Source: UBA57 sp013378375 (GTDB taxonomy: Archaea > Thermoproteota > Nitrososphaeria > Nitrososphaerales > UBA57). From it: 39,433 bases of DNA. Below are positions 1 to 8,332 of the stretch, piece by piece; positions within the stretch are counted from its first letter, which is position 1, and the number at the start of each line of letters is the position of its first letter. The stretch spans positions 1 to 39,433 of the forward strand of contig JACAFT010000006.1 of the NCBI GenBank assembly GCA_013378375.1, given 5' to 3'. The notes beneath the pieces were generated by a model. That model was not told the DNA's origin, did not search any database, and worked only from the letters and a program-made list of their open reading frames with translations. The translations under genes were made by a program, and so were the position numbers.

Positions 1-1
1 A

Positions 2-934
2 ATCGAAGAAGATTCACAAACAGATCCAGCTGCATCGGCAGCTGCAGCAAGGAAACTTGTTGACGTAGATCAAGTACATGCAATTGTAGGAGTCTATGCT
101 AGTTCATCAACACTAGCAGCAGCACCAATTGTAGAAGATGGCAAAACCATCATGATTTCACCAGCATCTACATCACCAGATGTAACAAACGCTGGAGATT
201 TCATTTTCCGTACGGCGCCTAGTGACGCACTACAAGGCGTTGCAATGGCAGATTTAGCTTGGTCACAAGGTCATAAAACAGCAGCAATAATTTTTGTAAA
301 TAATCAATATGGACAAGGATTAGCTGATGTATTCGAAAATCAATTCAAAGCAAATGGCGGAACCATAACAATTAAAGTACCATATGAACTAGAGATGGCA
401 ACGTATCGTACAGAACTATCTCAGATTCAAGGAACAAATCCAGATCTAATACTTGATGTCTCATACGCAGATGATGGACAGATAATATTCAGAGAAGCTG
501 CAGAACTAGGAATTACAGCGCAATGGATGGGCGGAGATGGTATAGCAGATCCTGCTATATTTGATGCACCAGGAATTGCAGATGCAACAGAAGGAATGAT
601 TGGTACAAAACCATCAGCACCTGATTCACCTAATGCAGCAGCCTTTGAAGGTCTATTAGTACAATACGGACTTGAAGCTGGAATATATTCTGCAGAAGCA
701 TATGATGCTGCAAAATTAGCCTTAATGGCAATTGATGAAGCAGGAGCAGATGCATCTAAAGAATCAATCAGAGACGCGTTAATTAATGTAGCAAAAGGCT
801 ATATAGGCGCATCAGGCGACAAAACATTCGATAGTAATGGAGATGTAGGCGGAACCTATAGCATATGGAAAATAACAAACGGAGCGTTTGTCGATATAGG
901 ATCATGGGATCCATCTGGCGTAAAGCTAGATTAA
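2..934 (+). CDS. livK: Branched-chain amino-acid-type ABC transporter substrate-binding protein, 5' partial
   Basis: The reading frame is open from the left edge, so the signal peptide and first residues lie outside the window. The visible part is a type I periplasmic-binding fold of the LivK/amide family: the opening stretch DSQTDPAASAAAARKLV and the following HAIVGVYASSSTLAAAPIVE segment are typical of the first lobe, and AEAYDAAKLALMAI is typical of the second. It would capture an amino acid or amide outside the cell and pass it to the LivH/LivM permease encoded next door. The gene is convergent with livF (22 bp between stops) rather than in the same operon. Leucine/isoleucine/valine, another amino acid, or a urea-type amide are all possible substrates; sequence alone does not decide. 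Confidence 0.9.
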   Translation: MEEDSQTDPAASAAAARKLVDVDQVHAIVGVYASSSTLAAAPIVEDGKTIMISPASTSPDVTNAGDFIFRTAPSDALQGVAMADLAWSQGHKTAAIIFVNNQYGQGLADVFENQFKANGGTITIKVPYELEMATYRTELSQIQGTNPDLILDVSYADDGQIIFREAAELGITAQWMGGDGIADPAIFDAPGIADATEGMIGTKPSAPDSPNAAAFEGLLVQYGLEAGIYSAEAYDAAKLALMAIDEAGADASKESIRDALINVAKGYIGASGDKTFDSNGDVGGTYSIWKITNGAFVDIGSWDPSGVKLD

Positions 935-951
935 AATCGATAAACCCTTCA

Positions 952-958
952 TTTTTTT
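952..958 (+). terminator. Oligo-T transcription stop after livK
   Basis: A run of seven T on the plus strand begins 18 bp after the livK stop codon. Archaeal RNA polymerase stops at such T tracts without a hairpin. It overlaps the stop region of the convergent livF gene. Confidence 0.45.
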
Positions 959-1661
959 ATTTATTGCCAAGAAACATACGACCTAATTCTTTATTTTGAA
1001 TAACTTCAGAAGCTTTACCTTCAAAAAAGTTTTTCCCCATAACTAAAACATAACATCGCTCAGATATATCAAGAGATTTCTTTGCATTTTGTTCAACTAA
1101 CAAAATTGAAGTTCCAGAATCTTTGATTTGAATTAATTTTTGCATGATTTCACTAACAAGATTTGGAGCCAAGCTAGCTGTGGGTTCGTCTAATAACAAT
1201 AGTTTAGGATCTCCAATTAACGCCCTCGAAATTGCCAACATCTGTCTTTCACCTCCACTCAAATTACCCGACTTTATAGATTTTTTATTTTTTAATTGAG
1301 GAAAAATTGAATAAATTTTATCTAATTCATTTTTAGTGTCATTAATTTTTGAAGTATAGAAACCAATATCAAGATTCTCAGAGATTGTAAGATTGGAAAA
1401 AATATTTTCTATCTGTGGTACGTATGATATACCTTTTTCAAAGATTCTAAATGGTTTCATTCCAGTTATTTGTTCATTTAGAAATTCTATTTTACCCTGT
1501 TGAGGTTTTACAATTCCAAATATACTTTTCAATAAAGTACTTTTACCAGAGCCATTAGGTCCAATAATTGTAACAATCTCATCTCGTTGCACGTTGATAT
1601 TGATATCTTCGATGATGATTGTGCCGTCATAACCTGAATGCACTCCTGATACTTTAAACAT
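957..1661 (-). CDS. livF: Branched-chain amino-acid-type ABC transporter ATP-binding protein LivF
   Basis: ATPase subunit of a hydrophobic-amino-acid-type importer, expected at the inner face of the membrane. At 234 aa it has the usual LivF length. Walker A is GPNGSGKST (residues 34-42), the ABC signature LSGGE is at 134-138, Walker B LLLLDEP at 154-160, and the switch His is in LLVEQN-type context near 191. It is the last gene of the run livH-livM-livG-livF and starts 2 bp after the livG stop, so it is almost certainly co-transcribed and translationally coupled. It would pair with LivG as a heterodimer. Family assignment is firm; the transported substrate is not. Confidence 0.93.
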   Translation of the reverse strand: MFKVSGVHSGYDGTIIIEDININVQRDEIVTIIGPNGSGKSTLLKSIFGIVKPQQGKIEFLNEQITGMKPFRIFEKGISYVPQIENIFSNLTISENLDIGFYTSKINDTKNELDKIYSIFPQLKNKKSIKSGNLSGGERQMLAISRALIGDPKLLLLDEPTASLAPNLVSEIMQKLIQIKDSGTSILLVEQNAKKSLDISERCYVLVMGKNFFEGKASEVIQNKELGRMFLGNK

Positions 1662-1663
1662 AT

Positions 1664-2428
1664 TTAATCATCCAGCCCCAAATATATGTTCAATACTTTT
1701 TTATCTTCAAAGACTTTAGAAGGATTTCCCTCAGCAAGTATTTTTCCACGATTCATAACGCCAAGATAATCACAGTAATCTCGAACAACATCTATATTGT
1801 GTTCTACAATTAAGAATGTCTTATTGTATTTGTCTCGCATTTCGATAATCTTTTCAAATATCTTGTTTGCTAAAGTAGGATTAACACCTGCAATAGGTTC
1901 GTCAAGAAGGATTATTTCAGGATCAGCCATAAGAATTCTAGCAAGTTCAAGTAATTTTTTCTGGCCGCCAGAAAGGCCAGCAGAATATTCATTCGTCAGA
2001 TGCGACAAATCAAGTAGTTCTAAGAGTTCTTGTGCTCGTTTATGATTATCTTGCTCTTGTTTGAAAACTTCTTTCTTACGGAAAAGTAACGGAAGAATAT
2101 TCTCGCCAATTTGATTCTTACCGCTCAACAATACATTTTCCAAAACTGTCATCTTAGAGAAAGGTCTAGGAATTTGGAATGAACGAATTATTCCATGATT
2201 AGCTATTTTGTCAGGAGAAAGATTGGTTATATCTATATCATTGAACTCGATAGAACCTTTGTCTACAGGAATGAATCCAGTTATACTATTAAATAAAGTA
2301 GTTTTACCAGAACCATTTGGTCCAACCAACCCTGTAATTGATTTTCTTTTCACAGAGAAATCAACACCGTCTAATGCAACTATCCCTCCAAAGGATTTAT
2401 GAATGTTATTTATTTTCAGCTGTTTCAT
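1664..2428 (-). CDS. livG: Branched-chain amino-acid-type ABC transporter ATP-binding protein LivG
   Basis: Second ATPase subunit of the importer. It shows Walker A GPNGSGKT (36-43), the LivG-type segment IIRSFQIPRPF near 80-90, signature LSGGQ (152-156), Walker B ILLDEP (173-178) and a switch His in LIVEHNIDVV. The 254-aa length is normal for LivG. Its ATG lies inside the 3' end of livM (23-bp overlap), a strong sign of operon coupling. It is expected to form the motor with LivF below the LivH/LivM channel. Confidence 0.93.
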   Translation of the reverse strand: MKQLKINNIHKSFGGIVALDGVDFSVKRKSITGLVGPNGSGKTTLFNSITGFIPVDKGSIEFNDIDITNLSPDKIANHGIIRSFQIPRPFSKMTVLENVLLSGKNQIGENILPLLFRKKEVFKQEQDNHKRAQELLELLDLSHLTNEYSAGLSGGQKKLLELARILMADPEIILLDEPIAGVNPTLANKIFEKIIEMRDKYNKTFLIVEHNIDVVRDYCDYLGVMNRGKILAEGNPSKVFEDKKVLNIYLGLDD

Positions 2429-3332
2429 TTCCTTCCAACCTCGTTGAGATAAAGTGAGTCTTTTCTTCAGGGATAATACCTTCAGGTCGATAAATCATAA
2501 ACAATATCAAAATAAAACCAATAACAATAATTCTAAAGTTTAGTGGATCAATTGGCAAAACGATATAATCTTTAACAATAGACATTCCTCTTTCGAAAGT
2601 TTGTACAAGTAAAGCTCCAAGAATTGAACCCTTGATATTTGCTATTCCTCCAATAATCATCATCGTCCAGATAGTAAATGTAAGAACAGGAAAGAACATG
2701 TCTGGAGATATGAAACGAAGATGATATGAGAAAAGATGTCCTGCAATACCTGCCATAGATGAACCAATAATCAACGATTTTGTTTTGAATTTGAAAATGT
2801 CTTTTCCAAGTGACTTTGATGCAACTTCATCTTCTCGTATAGATTTCAGAACTCGTCCAAACGGAGAGTTGACTATTTGTGTAGCTATCAGATAGCAAGC
2901 AAATAGAAATATAAAAACGATAGGAACATAAAATAGAAGATAATTGTCGCTTGGAATGACGTCGGCCAATGGCCTAGGTATACCAGGAAGTCCCCTTGTG
3001 CCATTGGTAAGCCATGCTTCACTGACAAAGAACAGCCTCAGGATTTCGCCAAAAGATACAGTGACAATTGCGAAATAATCCTCACGAAGACGGAGTGTCG
3101 GCAATGAGATAAAGAATCCTGCAAGTGCTGACATGAAAATAGCAGCTACCAAAGTGAATATGAAATTGTATCCGTTTAATGCTAGCAGTGCAGAGGTATA
3201 TGCGCCAACACCAAAAAAGGCAACTTTTCCGTAATTCATTAAGCGAGTGAATCCGGCTTCAAGATTCAGACTGATTGCTAGAATGCCAAATACTCCAGTA
3301 TAGATCAAAGCATCAAGTATGAAATTTAGCAA
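2406..3332 (-). CDS. livM: Branched-chain amino-acid-type ABC transporter permease LivM
   Basis: Membrane-spanning subunit with about eight to nine hydrophobic segments and the LivM hallmarks: GILAISLNLEAGFTRLMNYG near the N-terminus, LRLREDYFAIVTVSFGEI in the middle, and AGIAGHLFSYHLRFISPDMF in the C-terminal half. Length 308 aa fits the family. The start chosen is TTG, immediately after the TAG of livH, because no in-frame ATG gives the conserved N-terminus. The 3' end overlaps livG. It would form the translocation pore with LivH. Confidence 0.92.
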   Translation of the reverse strand: MLNFILDALIYTGVFGILAISLNLEAGFTRLMNYGKVAFFGVGAYTSALLALNGYNFIFTLVAAIFMSALAGFFISLPTLRLREDYFAIVTVSFGEILRLFFVSEAWLTNGTRGLPGIPRPLADVIPSDNYLLFYVPIVFIFLFACYLIATQIVNSPFGRVLKSIREDEVASKSLGKDIFKFKTKSLIIGSSMAGIAGHLFSYHLRFISPDMFFPVLTFTIWTMMIIGGIANIKGSILGALLVQTFERGMSIVKDYIVLPIDPLNFRIIVIGFILILFMIYRPEGIIPEEKTHFISTRLEGNETAENK

Positions 3333-4250
3333 CTAACCACCTTTCCGAGTACTGGAAGTACTAAATAGACCTTGAGGTCTGAAAATAAGCATAATAATCA
3401 ATATAGAAAAAGCTATTGCAGGTCGATAGCTTGTTGGCAATTCCAGATTAATCAGCGCAACGACTCCTATGTTCTCAACGAAACCAATAAGATACGCTGC
3501 AATAATTGCTCCGTAAAAGCTTCCAATACCACCAAGGATGACAACTGCAAATGCAATAAGTAATACATTCCAACCAAGCCATGGAGATAAACGAGTATCA
3601 ACACCACGTAAGAAACCTGCAAATCCTGCAGTGCCTCCGCTGAGGAACCACACAGTGTAAATTACTCGATCAGTGTCAATTCCACTGATCAGAGAAAGAT
3701 TAGGATTGTCAGAGGTAGCACGAATTGATTTACCAAGATTAGTATAAGTCAAAAATACATGAAGAAATAAAACAAGAAGAATTGATGATAATATAATTAT
3801 AAGATCGAAACTTGTGAACCTTGCAGTGAAATATTCATAAATTACAGGAGCTTCGATATTGAAATACAAAACATTTGCACCCCAAATTTCCTGGATGGAA
3901 TGTCTAAATATGAAACCAAGTCCTATAGATGCAATCAACATTGAAGTAAGTTTGGTAGTTGTTCCAGACGAGCTGACATTTTCCAATTTTGAGAACACAA
4001 AGTGATAAGAGATGACAGCCAATAGTCCAGAACCAATGAAAGACGAGATGCTTCCAGCGAACAATCCAAGACCAAGATATTGATTTGCAGCATATGCAGA
4101 ATAAGCTCCGAAAGTCAGGAATTCTGCATGAACAAAATTAGGAAATTTCATGACACGGTATACAAGAGTTAATCCAATTGCTCCCAAAGCAAGTACACTT
4201 CCAGTAAGTATACTATCCACTAACAACTGAGGGATATTTACAAGGACCAC
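3333..4250 (-). CDS. livH: Branched-chain amino-acid-type ABC transporter permease LivH
   Basis: First gene of the minus-strand transporter run. The 305-aa protein is highly hydrophobic and carries LivH features: LALGAIGLTLVYRVMKFPNFVHAEFL near the N-terminus, TNLGKSIRATSDNPNLSLISGI in the cytoplasmic loop that contacts the ATPases, and VVILGGIGSFYGAIIAAYLIG in the C-terminal half. Start is GTG; a TATA-like box lies about 45-55 bp upstream. It pairs with LivM as the permease. Confidence 0.92.
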   Translation of the reverse strand: MVLVNIPQLLVDSILTGSVLALGAIGLTLVYRVMKFPNFVHAEFLTFGAYSAYAANQYLGLGLFAGSISSFIGSGLLAVISYHFVFSKLENVSSSGTTTKLTSMLIASIGLGFIFRHSIQEIWGANVLYFNIEAPVIYEYFTARFTSFDLIIILSSILLVLFLHVFLTYTNLGKSIRATSDNPNLSLISGIDTDRVIYTVWFLSGGTAGFAGFLRGVDTRLSPWLGWNVLLIAFAVVILGGIGSFYGAIIAAYLIGFVENIGVVALINLELPTSYRPAIAFSILIIMLIFRPQGLFSTSSTRKGG

Positions 4251-4294
4251 AATATTATTATTAAGAACTAGAATTTCATAGTTTTGATGGATAA

Positions 4295-4306
4295 GCTTTA
4301 TATAAC
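4295..4306 (-). promoter_or_regulatory. TATA-box-like promoter element for livHMGF
   Basis: Read on the minus strand this is TTATATAAAGC, close to the archaeal TATA consensus. It would place transcription start about 25 nt downstream, near 4270, and leave a short leader of about 20 nt before the GTG of livH. Confidence 0.5.
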
Positions 4307-4309
4307 TTA

Positions 4310-4479
4310 ATTATGCAGATCGGCATAATCATATAACACCGTCAAAAGTTGACAATGGTGAAAAAAAATATATGAAAATCGAATGGTCATACGTGACTAA
4401 ATGGTCGTACTCGGCTACATGAACCTACGAAATGTAGGCTTTGCAGAACAAAATTACATGCTGATGAAAAATCAGCATG
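4310..4479 (+). promoter_or_regulatory. Cluster of five stem-loops upstream of the serine protease
   Basis: The intergenic stretch contains perfect or near-perfect hairpins at 4310-4329 (ATTATGC, loop AGATCG), 4337-4360 (CACC-GTCAA paired with TTGAC-AAT-GGTG), 4390 region (GTCA, loop TACG, TGAC), 4424-4438 (CCTAC, loop GAAAT, GTAGG) and 4457-4479 (9-bp CATGCTGAT, loop GAAAA). The last hairpin encloses the ATG at 4477-4479 in its 3' arm. The hairpins are direct observations; a role in translation control of the protease is inference. The first one lies just upstream of the livH promoter on the other strand. Confidence 0.45.
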
Positions 4480-5865
4480 AAAAACTGCAATTTTTCACTC
4501 AATTTTGAATACTTAACTGCAATTTTTATATTAAATGTCGCTATATTACTAATTGAACCTTTTATGGGCAACAGTCTAAAAGTAATTTTATTATGTATAA
4601 TTTTAATCACGCCTACAGTAATTCTCTTTCAAGGGAACAAGGAATTAACTGAAAATTACAAAATATTAGAATTAAATTATGTAAATCTCGGCAATGATAT
4701 GGCTAAAATACAAGAAGAGAATCAACAATTAGATGATGAATTATCTCAATTAATAGAAGAATATATAGAAACTGCAGAATTATTAGAACAATTACAAACA
4801 GAACTAGAAAACATTAATCAGCAGAAAATAAATCTAGAATTTGACATACAAGAAAGAATAAACGAAATATTAACACTTTCTGAAGAAAATGAGATAAAAC
4901 ATTCAAGAATAATAGACTTAAATGATGAATTAGAGTTGCGTTTAAATAACGTTCAACAATTACGTGAGAGTTCAAGAAACCTAGAATCACAAATACTTAC
5001 ACTTGATGAAAATCTTGAAGAACAAGAACAAGCCATCAATCAACTTGGAGAAAAAAACAGTGAACTTAATGAAAACAATATAGATCTTACAAAAAGAAAT
5101 GTGGAACTCATAGTAGAAAATGATGAACTAAATGAAGAAAACACAGTTCTAATTGAAGATAAGAGAAAGTTGACAGTTCTTCTATCGAAAACTACTGTAG
5201 AAAATAGAGACGAAATTTATAAAATTGGTAAAAATGTACAGAATTCAGTAGCATTTGTAAGTACAGGAGGAGGTTATGGTACTGGATTTTTTATATCGAA
5301 CGATGGTTGTTTACTAACAAATGCACATGTAACAAGAGGCAACAGTCAGGTAACAGTTGAATTAAGTAATGGTAGAACATATAATGGCGAAGTAATTAAA
5401 TCAGGAGATCATGTGAAGAATCAAAGAGGAGTAAGAGGAGAAATGGACCTTGCACTTGTTAAAGTCGATATTCCTCAATACATGGTATCAGTACCACTTA
5501 CAATTTCAATTGATTCACCAATAATCCATGACACAGTAATTTTAGTAGGACATCCAGGAGAATTAGGAAAGTGGGTTATTGCAACAGGAAGTTATAATGG
5601 AAAACAAAATTATAGACCAGATGAACATTCATTTTCATTACCGTCAGTATTTGGTGGATCAAGCGGATCCCCAATAGTTAATATGAACGGCGAAGTAATT
5701 GGTGTAAATTGGGGCAGTGGATTAACAAATCCAATAAAACGAACTGATAATATTGTAGTTTGGAAAGACAACCTGGGAGGATTAATTATGAACAATCAAC
5801 AAGCTTTAGCAGAAACATCCAGTACAGTTATCACATTTCTCAGTGATACTCAATGTAAAGTCTAA
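4477..5865 (+). CDS. Membrane-anchored coiled-coil trypsin-like serine protease
   Basis: The 462-aa protein has three parts. Residues 12-52 hold two hydrophobic segments that would anchor it in the membrane. Residues about 55-245 are a long Glu/Leu/Asn-rich coiled coil. Residues about 255-460 are an HtrA/S1C-type trypsin fold with the complete catalytic triad: His284 (TNAHV), Asp324 (EMDLALVKV) and Ser396 (GGSSGSP). No PDZ domain follows, unlike DegP/DegQ. It is probably an envelope protein-quality or processing protease, but the substrate is unknown. The ATG used lies inside a hairpin; an internal ATG at codon 30 would remove the first hydrophobic segment. No obvious operon partner; it is convergent with tRNA-Thr. 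Confidence 0.88.
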   Translation: MKNCNFSLNFEYLTAIFILNVAILLIEPFMGNSLKVILLCIILITPTVILFQGNKELTENYKILELNYVNLGNDMAKIQEENQQLDDELSQLIEEYIETAELLEQLQTELENINQQKINLEFDIQERINEILTLSEENEIKHSRIIDLNDELELRLNNVQQLRESSRNLESQILTLDENLEEQEQAINQLGEKNSELNENNIDLTKRNVELIVENDELNEENTVLIEDKRKLTVLLSKTTVENRDEIYKIGKNVQNSVAFVSTGGGYGTGFFISNDGCLLTNAHVTRGNSQVTVELSNGRTYNGEVIKSGDHVKNQRGVRGEMDLALVKVDIPQYMVSVPLTISIDSPIIHDTVILVGHPGELGKWVIATGSYNGKQNYRPDEHSFSLPSVFGGSSGSPIVNMNGEVIGVNWGSGLTNPIKRTDNIVVWKDNLGGLIMNNQQALAETSSTVITFLSDTQCKV

Positions 5866-5928
5866 TTTATAATCTAAAAATATTAAAATAAAAGCCTCGG
5901 CCGGGATTTGAACCCGGGACCTTTTCCT

Positions 5929-5938
5929 TTTTGTTTAA
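5929..5938 (-). other. tRNA-Thr intron at position 37/38 (10 nt)
   Basis: The anticodon loop region is 17 nt instead of 7. Exon TTGG faces intron ACAA (three Watson-Crick pairs and one G-A), with bulges TAT and AAA. Cutting after the second base of each bulge removes TTAAACAAAA and leaves loop TTGGTAA. This is at the small end for archaeal introns. Confidence 0.65.
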
Positions 5939-5969
5939 TACCAAGGAAACGCTCTAGCCATACTGAGCT

Positions 5970-5982
5970 ATCTCGCGAATGA
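5970..5982 (-). other. tRNA-Thr intron at position 8/9 (13 nt)
   Basis: Exon CTCG pairs with intron CGAG to form the 4-bp central helix; the flanking 3-nt bulges are GTT and ATA. Cutting after the second base of each bulge yields the expected GCCTCGGTAGCTC junction with T8 and A9. The intron is TCATTCGCGAGAT; the inner part is only a 6-nt loop, so the motif is a relaxed bulge-helix-loop form. Confidence 0.8.
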
Positions 5983-6027
5983 ACCGAGGCAGAGCCGAGG
6001 CAATAAATAAACAGGCAAATCGCATTA

Positions 6028-6375
6028 TTATTGTTTTTGATTTGTAGCCTGATCGGTATTTTCACAGTCTTTTAATAATAAAACGTACTTTTGAAGTAAA
6101 TCAACAAGAATAACTTGTTTATTTACATCAGTTTCCCTGTTTAAGGAATTAGTAATAATATCAATCTTTTCAATTACAGTATTACGAATGTTTGATAGTG
6201 TAACATCGTCAGAAACGGTACTAGTCTGTAAGTTTTCGGATAAATTATCTTCTGCAATACAAAGCACCCTGCCCTTATATTTAACCTGAACACCTCCACA
6301 ACGAGAACATTTTTCACTAAGAAGAGTTCCTCCTTTGCGCATTATTTCTACGGCATTATCCATGGGATCGGTCAT
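6028..6375 (-). CDS. UPF0148 / autoantigen p27-like zinc-ribbon protein
   Basis: A 115-aa protein whose first 45 residues match the archaeal Sjogren's-syndrome autoantigen-1 (p27/ZNRD2) family: a helix with MRKGGTLLSEKC followed by CSRCGG and VKYKGRVLC. The family normally has two CxxC pairs; here the second pair is reduced to a single Cys (LCIAED), so zinc binding may be weakened. The rest is low-complexity and helical. It begins 4 bp after the acs stop, so it belongs to the aldolase-acs transcription unit. Function of the family in archaea is unknown. Confidence 0.7.
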   Translation of the reverse strand: MTDPMDNAVEIMRKGGTLLSEKCSRCGGVQVKYKGRVLCIAEDNLSENLQTSTVSDDVTLSNIRNTVIEKIDIITNSLNRETDVNKQVILVDLLQKYVLLLKDCENTDQATNQKQ

Positions 6376-6379
6376 ATTA

Positions 6380-8326
6380 TCATCTATCCTTTATTGATTT
6401 ACGAAATTCATTAAGTGTTCGTTTAACTTCGTCAACAGAGGCACCATCTTCGATTGTTGTTATATCTCCTATATCTGTTCCAGATGCAACTGCCTTCACA
6501 ATACGACGCATTATCTTTCCGCTGCGAGTCTTTGGCACCATATTTACAAAATGAATTTCCTCAGGAGTAGCCACTGGACCGAGAACTTTTCTGACATGAT
6601 TAAATAATTCAGTTCTAAGTTCTTCAGTTGGTTCGTTGCCTTTTTGAAGGATTGCAAATACAACAATTGATTCTCCTTTTATTTCGTCAGGTTTTCCCGC
6701 AACAGCTGCTTCAGCGACAGCAGGATGTTCCACCAATGCATCTTCAATTTCTATGGTTCCCAATCTATGGCCTGCCACATTGAGAACTTCATCAGCCCTT
6801 CCAAGGAGCCAAAAGTATCCATCTTTATCTCGAACAGCATAATCTCCAGGATAATAGTATCCTGAGAATTTTTCCCAATATACCTGTTTGTAACGTTCTG
6901 GATCATTATATAAAGTCATGAACATTCCGGGCCAAGGACGTTTAATAACTATGAATCCTTTTTCACCAAGTCCTACAGAATTACCTTTCTCGTCAACGAT
7001 ATCAGCGTCAATTCCAGGAAGAGGGAAGGTTGCTGAACCAGGCTTTAAAGAAACTAAACCAAGATTTGGAGATGCAGAAAGCATTATTCCTCCAGTTTCT
7101 GTCTGCCACCATGTATCTACTATTGGACATTTTTTGTTTCCGATTACTTCATAATACCATTTCCAAGCTGCAGGATTAATTGGTTCGCCAACAGTTCCAA
7201 GTAGTCGAAGTGTGCCAAGATTGTGTTTCTGCGGTAATTCATTTCCATGTTTCATCAAAGCACGTATTCCAGTCGGAGTAAAGTAAAATATCGTAACATT
7301 ATATCGGTCAATCATTTCCCAAAGTCTTTCAGGGTTAGGATAATCAGGAGCTCCTTCATACATTATTGATGTAGCCCCGTGAAGAAGTGGTCCAAATATA
7401 AAGTAACTATGTCCAGTAACCCAACCAATATCTGCAGGGCACCAGTATATGTCGTCATTCTTGATATCAAAAACCCATTTAGTAGTTGCATAGACATAAG
7501 TCAAATAACCACCAGTTCCATGTAAGACACCCTTTGGTTTTCCAGTAGTACCAGAAGTATAAAGAATATACAAAGGATGATCAGAGTCAAGTTGTTCAGG
7601 TTCCACAAAACCACTAGTGTCCTTTATTGCGTCTTCCCACCAAACGTCTCGATTTTCAATCATATTAATTTCCATATTTGCTCGATTCAGTACAATTACA
7701 TTTTCAACAGTTGAGGTTTTAGTAAGTGCTTCATCTACAATCTCTTTAAGTTTGAGTATTTTTCCTCGGCGAAATCCTCCATCTGAAGTAATGACTAACT
7801 TGGCTTGTGAATCATTGATTCGATCTGCAAGTGCTGAAGCACTAAATCCAGAGAAAACTACTGTAAACGTGGCACCTATTCTAGTAGCCGCAAGTATAGC
7901 AACTGGAAATTCTGGAACCATAGGCATGTAAAATGCAATTTTATCACCTTTTTTTATGCCTAAATTAAGCAATGCGCTGGCAAAATGATTAACCTCGTCA
8001 AAGAGTTGAGCGTAAGTAAGACTTCTTTTATCTCCATTTTCGCCTTCCCAGATATAAGCAACTTTGTCCTTTTGCTCAGAATCCATATAGCGATCCAGGC
8101 AATTGAATGATGCGTTTATTTTGCCACCTGCAAACCATTTTGCAAACGGTGGTTTCCAATCAAGAGTTTCAGTCCATTCACTGAACCAAGATAGTTCCTT
8201 GGCCATGTTTGCCCAAAAGTTCTCAGAATCTTTAAGTGCAGAGTCACAGACAGTATGGAAATTAGATGATGAATCGTCAAAATATCGTTCGTTAACGGGC
8301 AAAGAACCAAGTTCTAAATTAGACAC
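6380..8326 (-). CDS. acs: Acetyl-CoA synthetase (AMP-forming)
   Basis: Activates acetate to acetyl-CoA through acetyl-AMP in the cytosol. The 648-aa length is typical. The adenylate-forming signature YTSGTTGKPKG is near residue 256, the acetate-pocket/ATP region DTWWQTETGG is in the middle, and the C-terminal domain has GRADEVLNVAGHRLGT and the PKTRSGKIMRR motif with the catalytic Lys, which in this family is a regulatory acetylation site. Start is GTG, 6 bp after the upstream aldolase gene. Propionate is a possible alternative substrate because archaeal Acs enzymes are often broad, but the W in the DTWWQTE region fits acetate. It may supply acetyl-CoA to LeuA and central metabolism. Confidence 0.93.
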   Translation of the reverse strand: MSNLELGSLPVNERYFDDSSSNFHTVCDSALKDSENFWANMAKELSWFSEWTETLDWKPPFAKWFAGGKINASFNCLDRYMDSEQKDKVAYIWEGENGDKRSLTYAQLFDEVNHFASALLNLGIKKGDKIAFYMPMVPEFPVAILAATRIGATFTVVFSGFSASALADRINDSQAKLVITSDGGFRRGKILKLKEIVDEALTKTSTVENVIVLNRANMEINMIENRDVWWEDAIKDTSGFVEPEQLDSDHPLYILYTSGTTGKPKGVLHGTGGYLTYVYATTKWVFDIKNDDIYWCPADIGWVTGHSYFIFGPLLHGATSIMYEGAPDYPNPERLWEMIDRYNVTIFYFTPTGIRALMKHGNELPQKHNLGTLRLLGTVGEPINPAAWKWYYEVIGNKKCPIVDTWWQTETGGIMLSASPNLGLVSLKPGSATFPLPGIDADIVDEKGNSVGLGEKGFIVIKRPWPGMFMTLYNDPERYKQVYWEKFSGYYYPGDYAVRDKDGYFWLLGRADEVLNVAGHRLGTIEIEDALVEHPAVAEAAVAGKPDEIKGESIVVFAILQKGNEPTEELRTELFNHVRKVLGPVATPEEIHFVNMVPKTRSGKIMRRIVKAVASGTDIGDITTIEDGASVDEVKRTLNEFRKSIKDR

Positions 8327-8332
8327 AATAAA

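Larger units (their letters stand above)
5893..5990 (-). tRNA. tRNA-Thr (anticodon GGT) with two mini-introns
   Basis: The acceptor stem GCCTCGG/CCGAGGC pairs perfectly, with T as discriminator and no encoded CCA. The T arm is CCGGG-TTCAAAT-CCCGG, the variable loop AGGTC, the anticodon stem TTTCC/GGAAA. Two insertions must be removed to get a normal tRNA: 13 nt between positions 8 and 9 and 10 nt at the canonical 37/38 position. After removal the gene gives 75 nt with loop TTGGTAA and anticodon GGT. Both insertions can be explained by bulge-helix-bulge folds. The gene lies 37 bp after the stop of the zinc-ribbon gene upstream and may be co-transcribed with it. A second GCCTCGG lies four bases upstream of the 5' end. 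Confidence 0.88.

Noticed and set aside
5994..6001. Second GCCTCGG near tRNA-Thr as an integration attachment site
   Set aside because: Integrase sites normally duplicate the 3' end of a tRNA and flank an inserted element; here 7 bp of the 5' half is repeated 4 bp away with no element.
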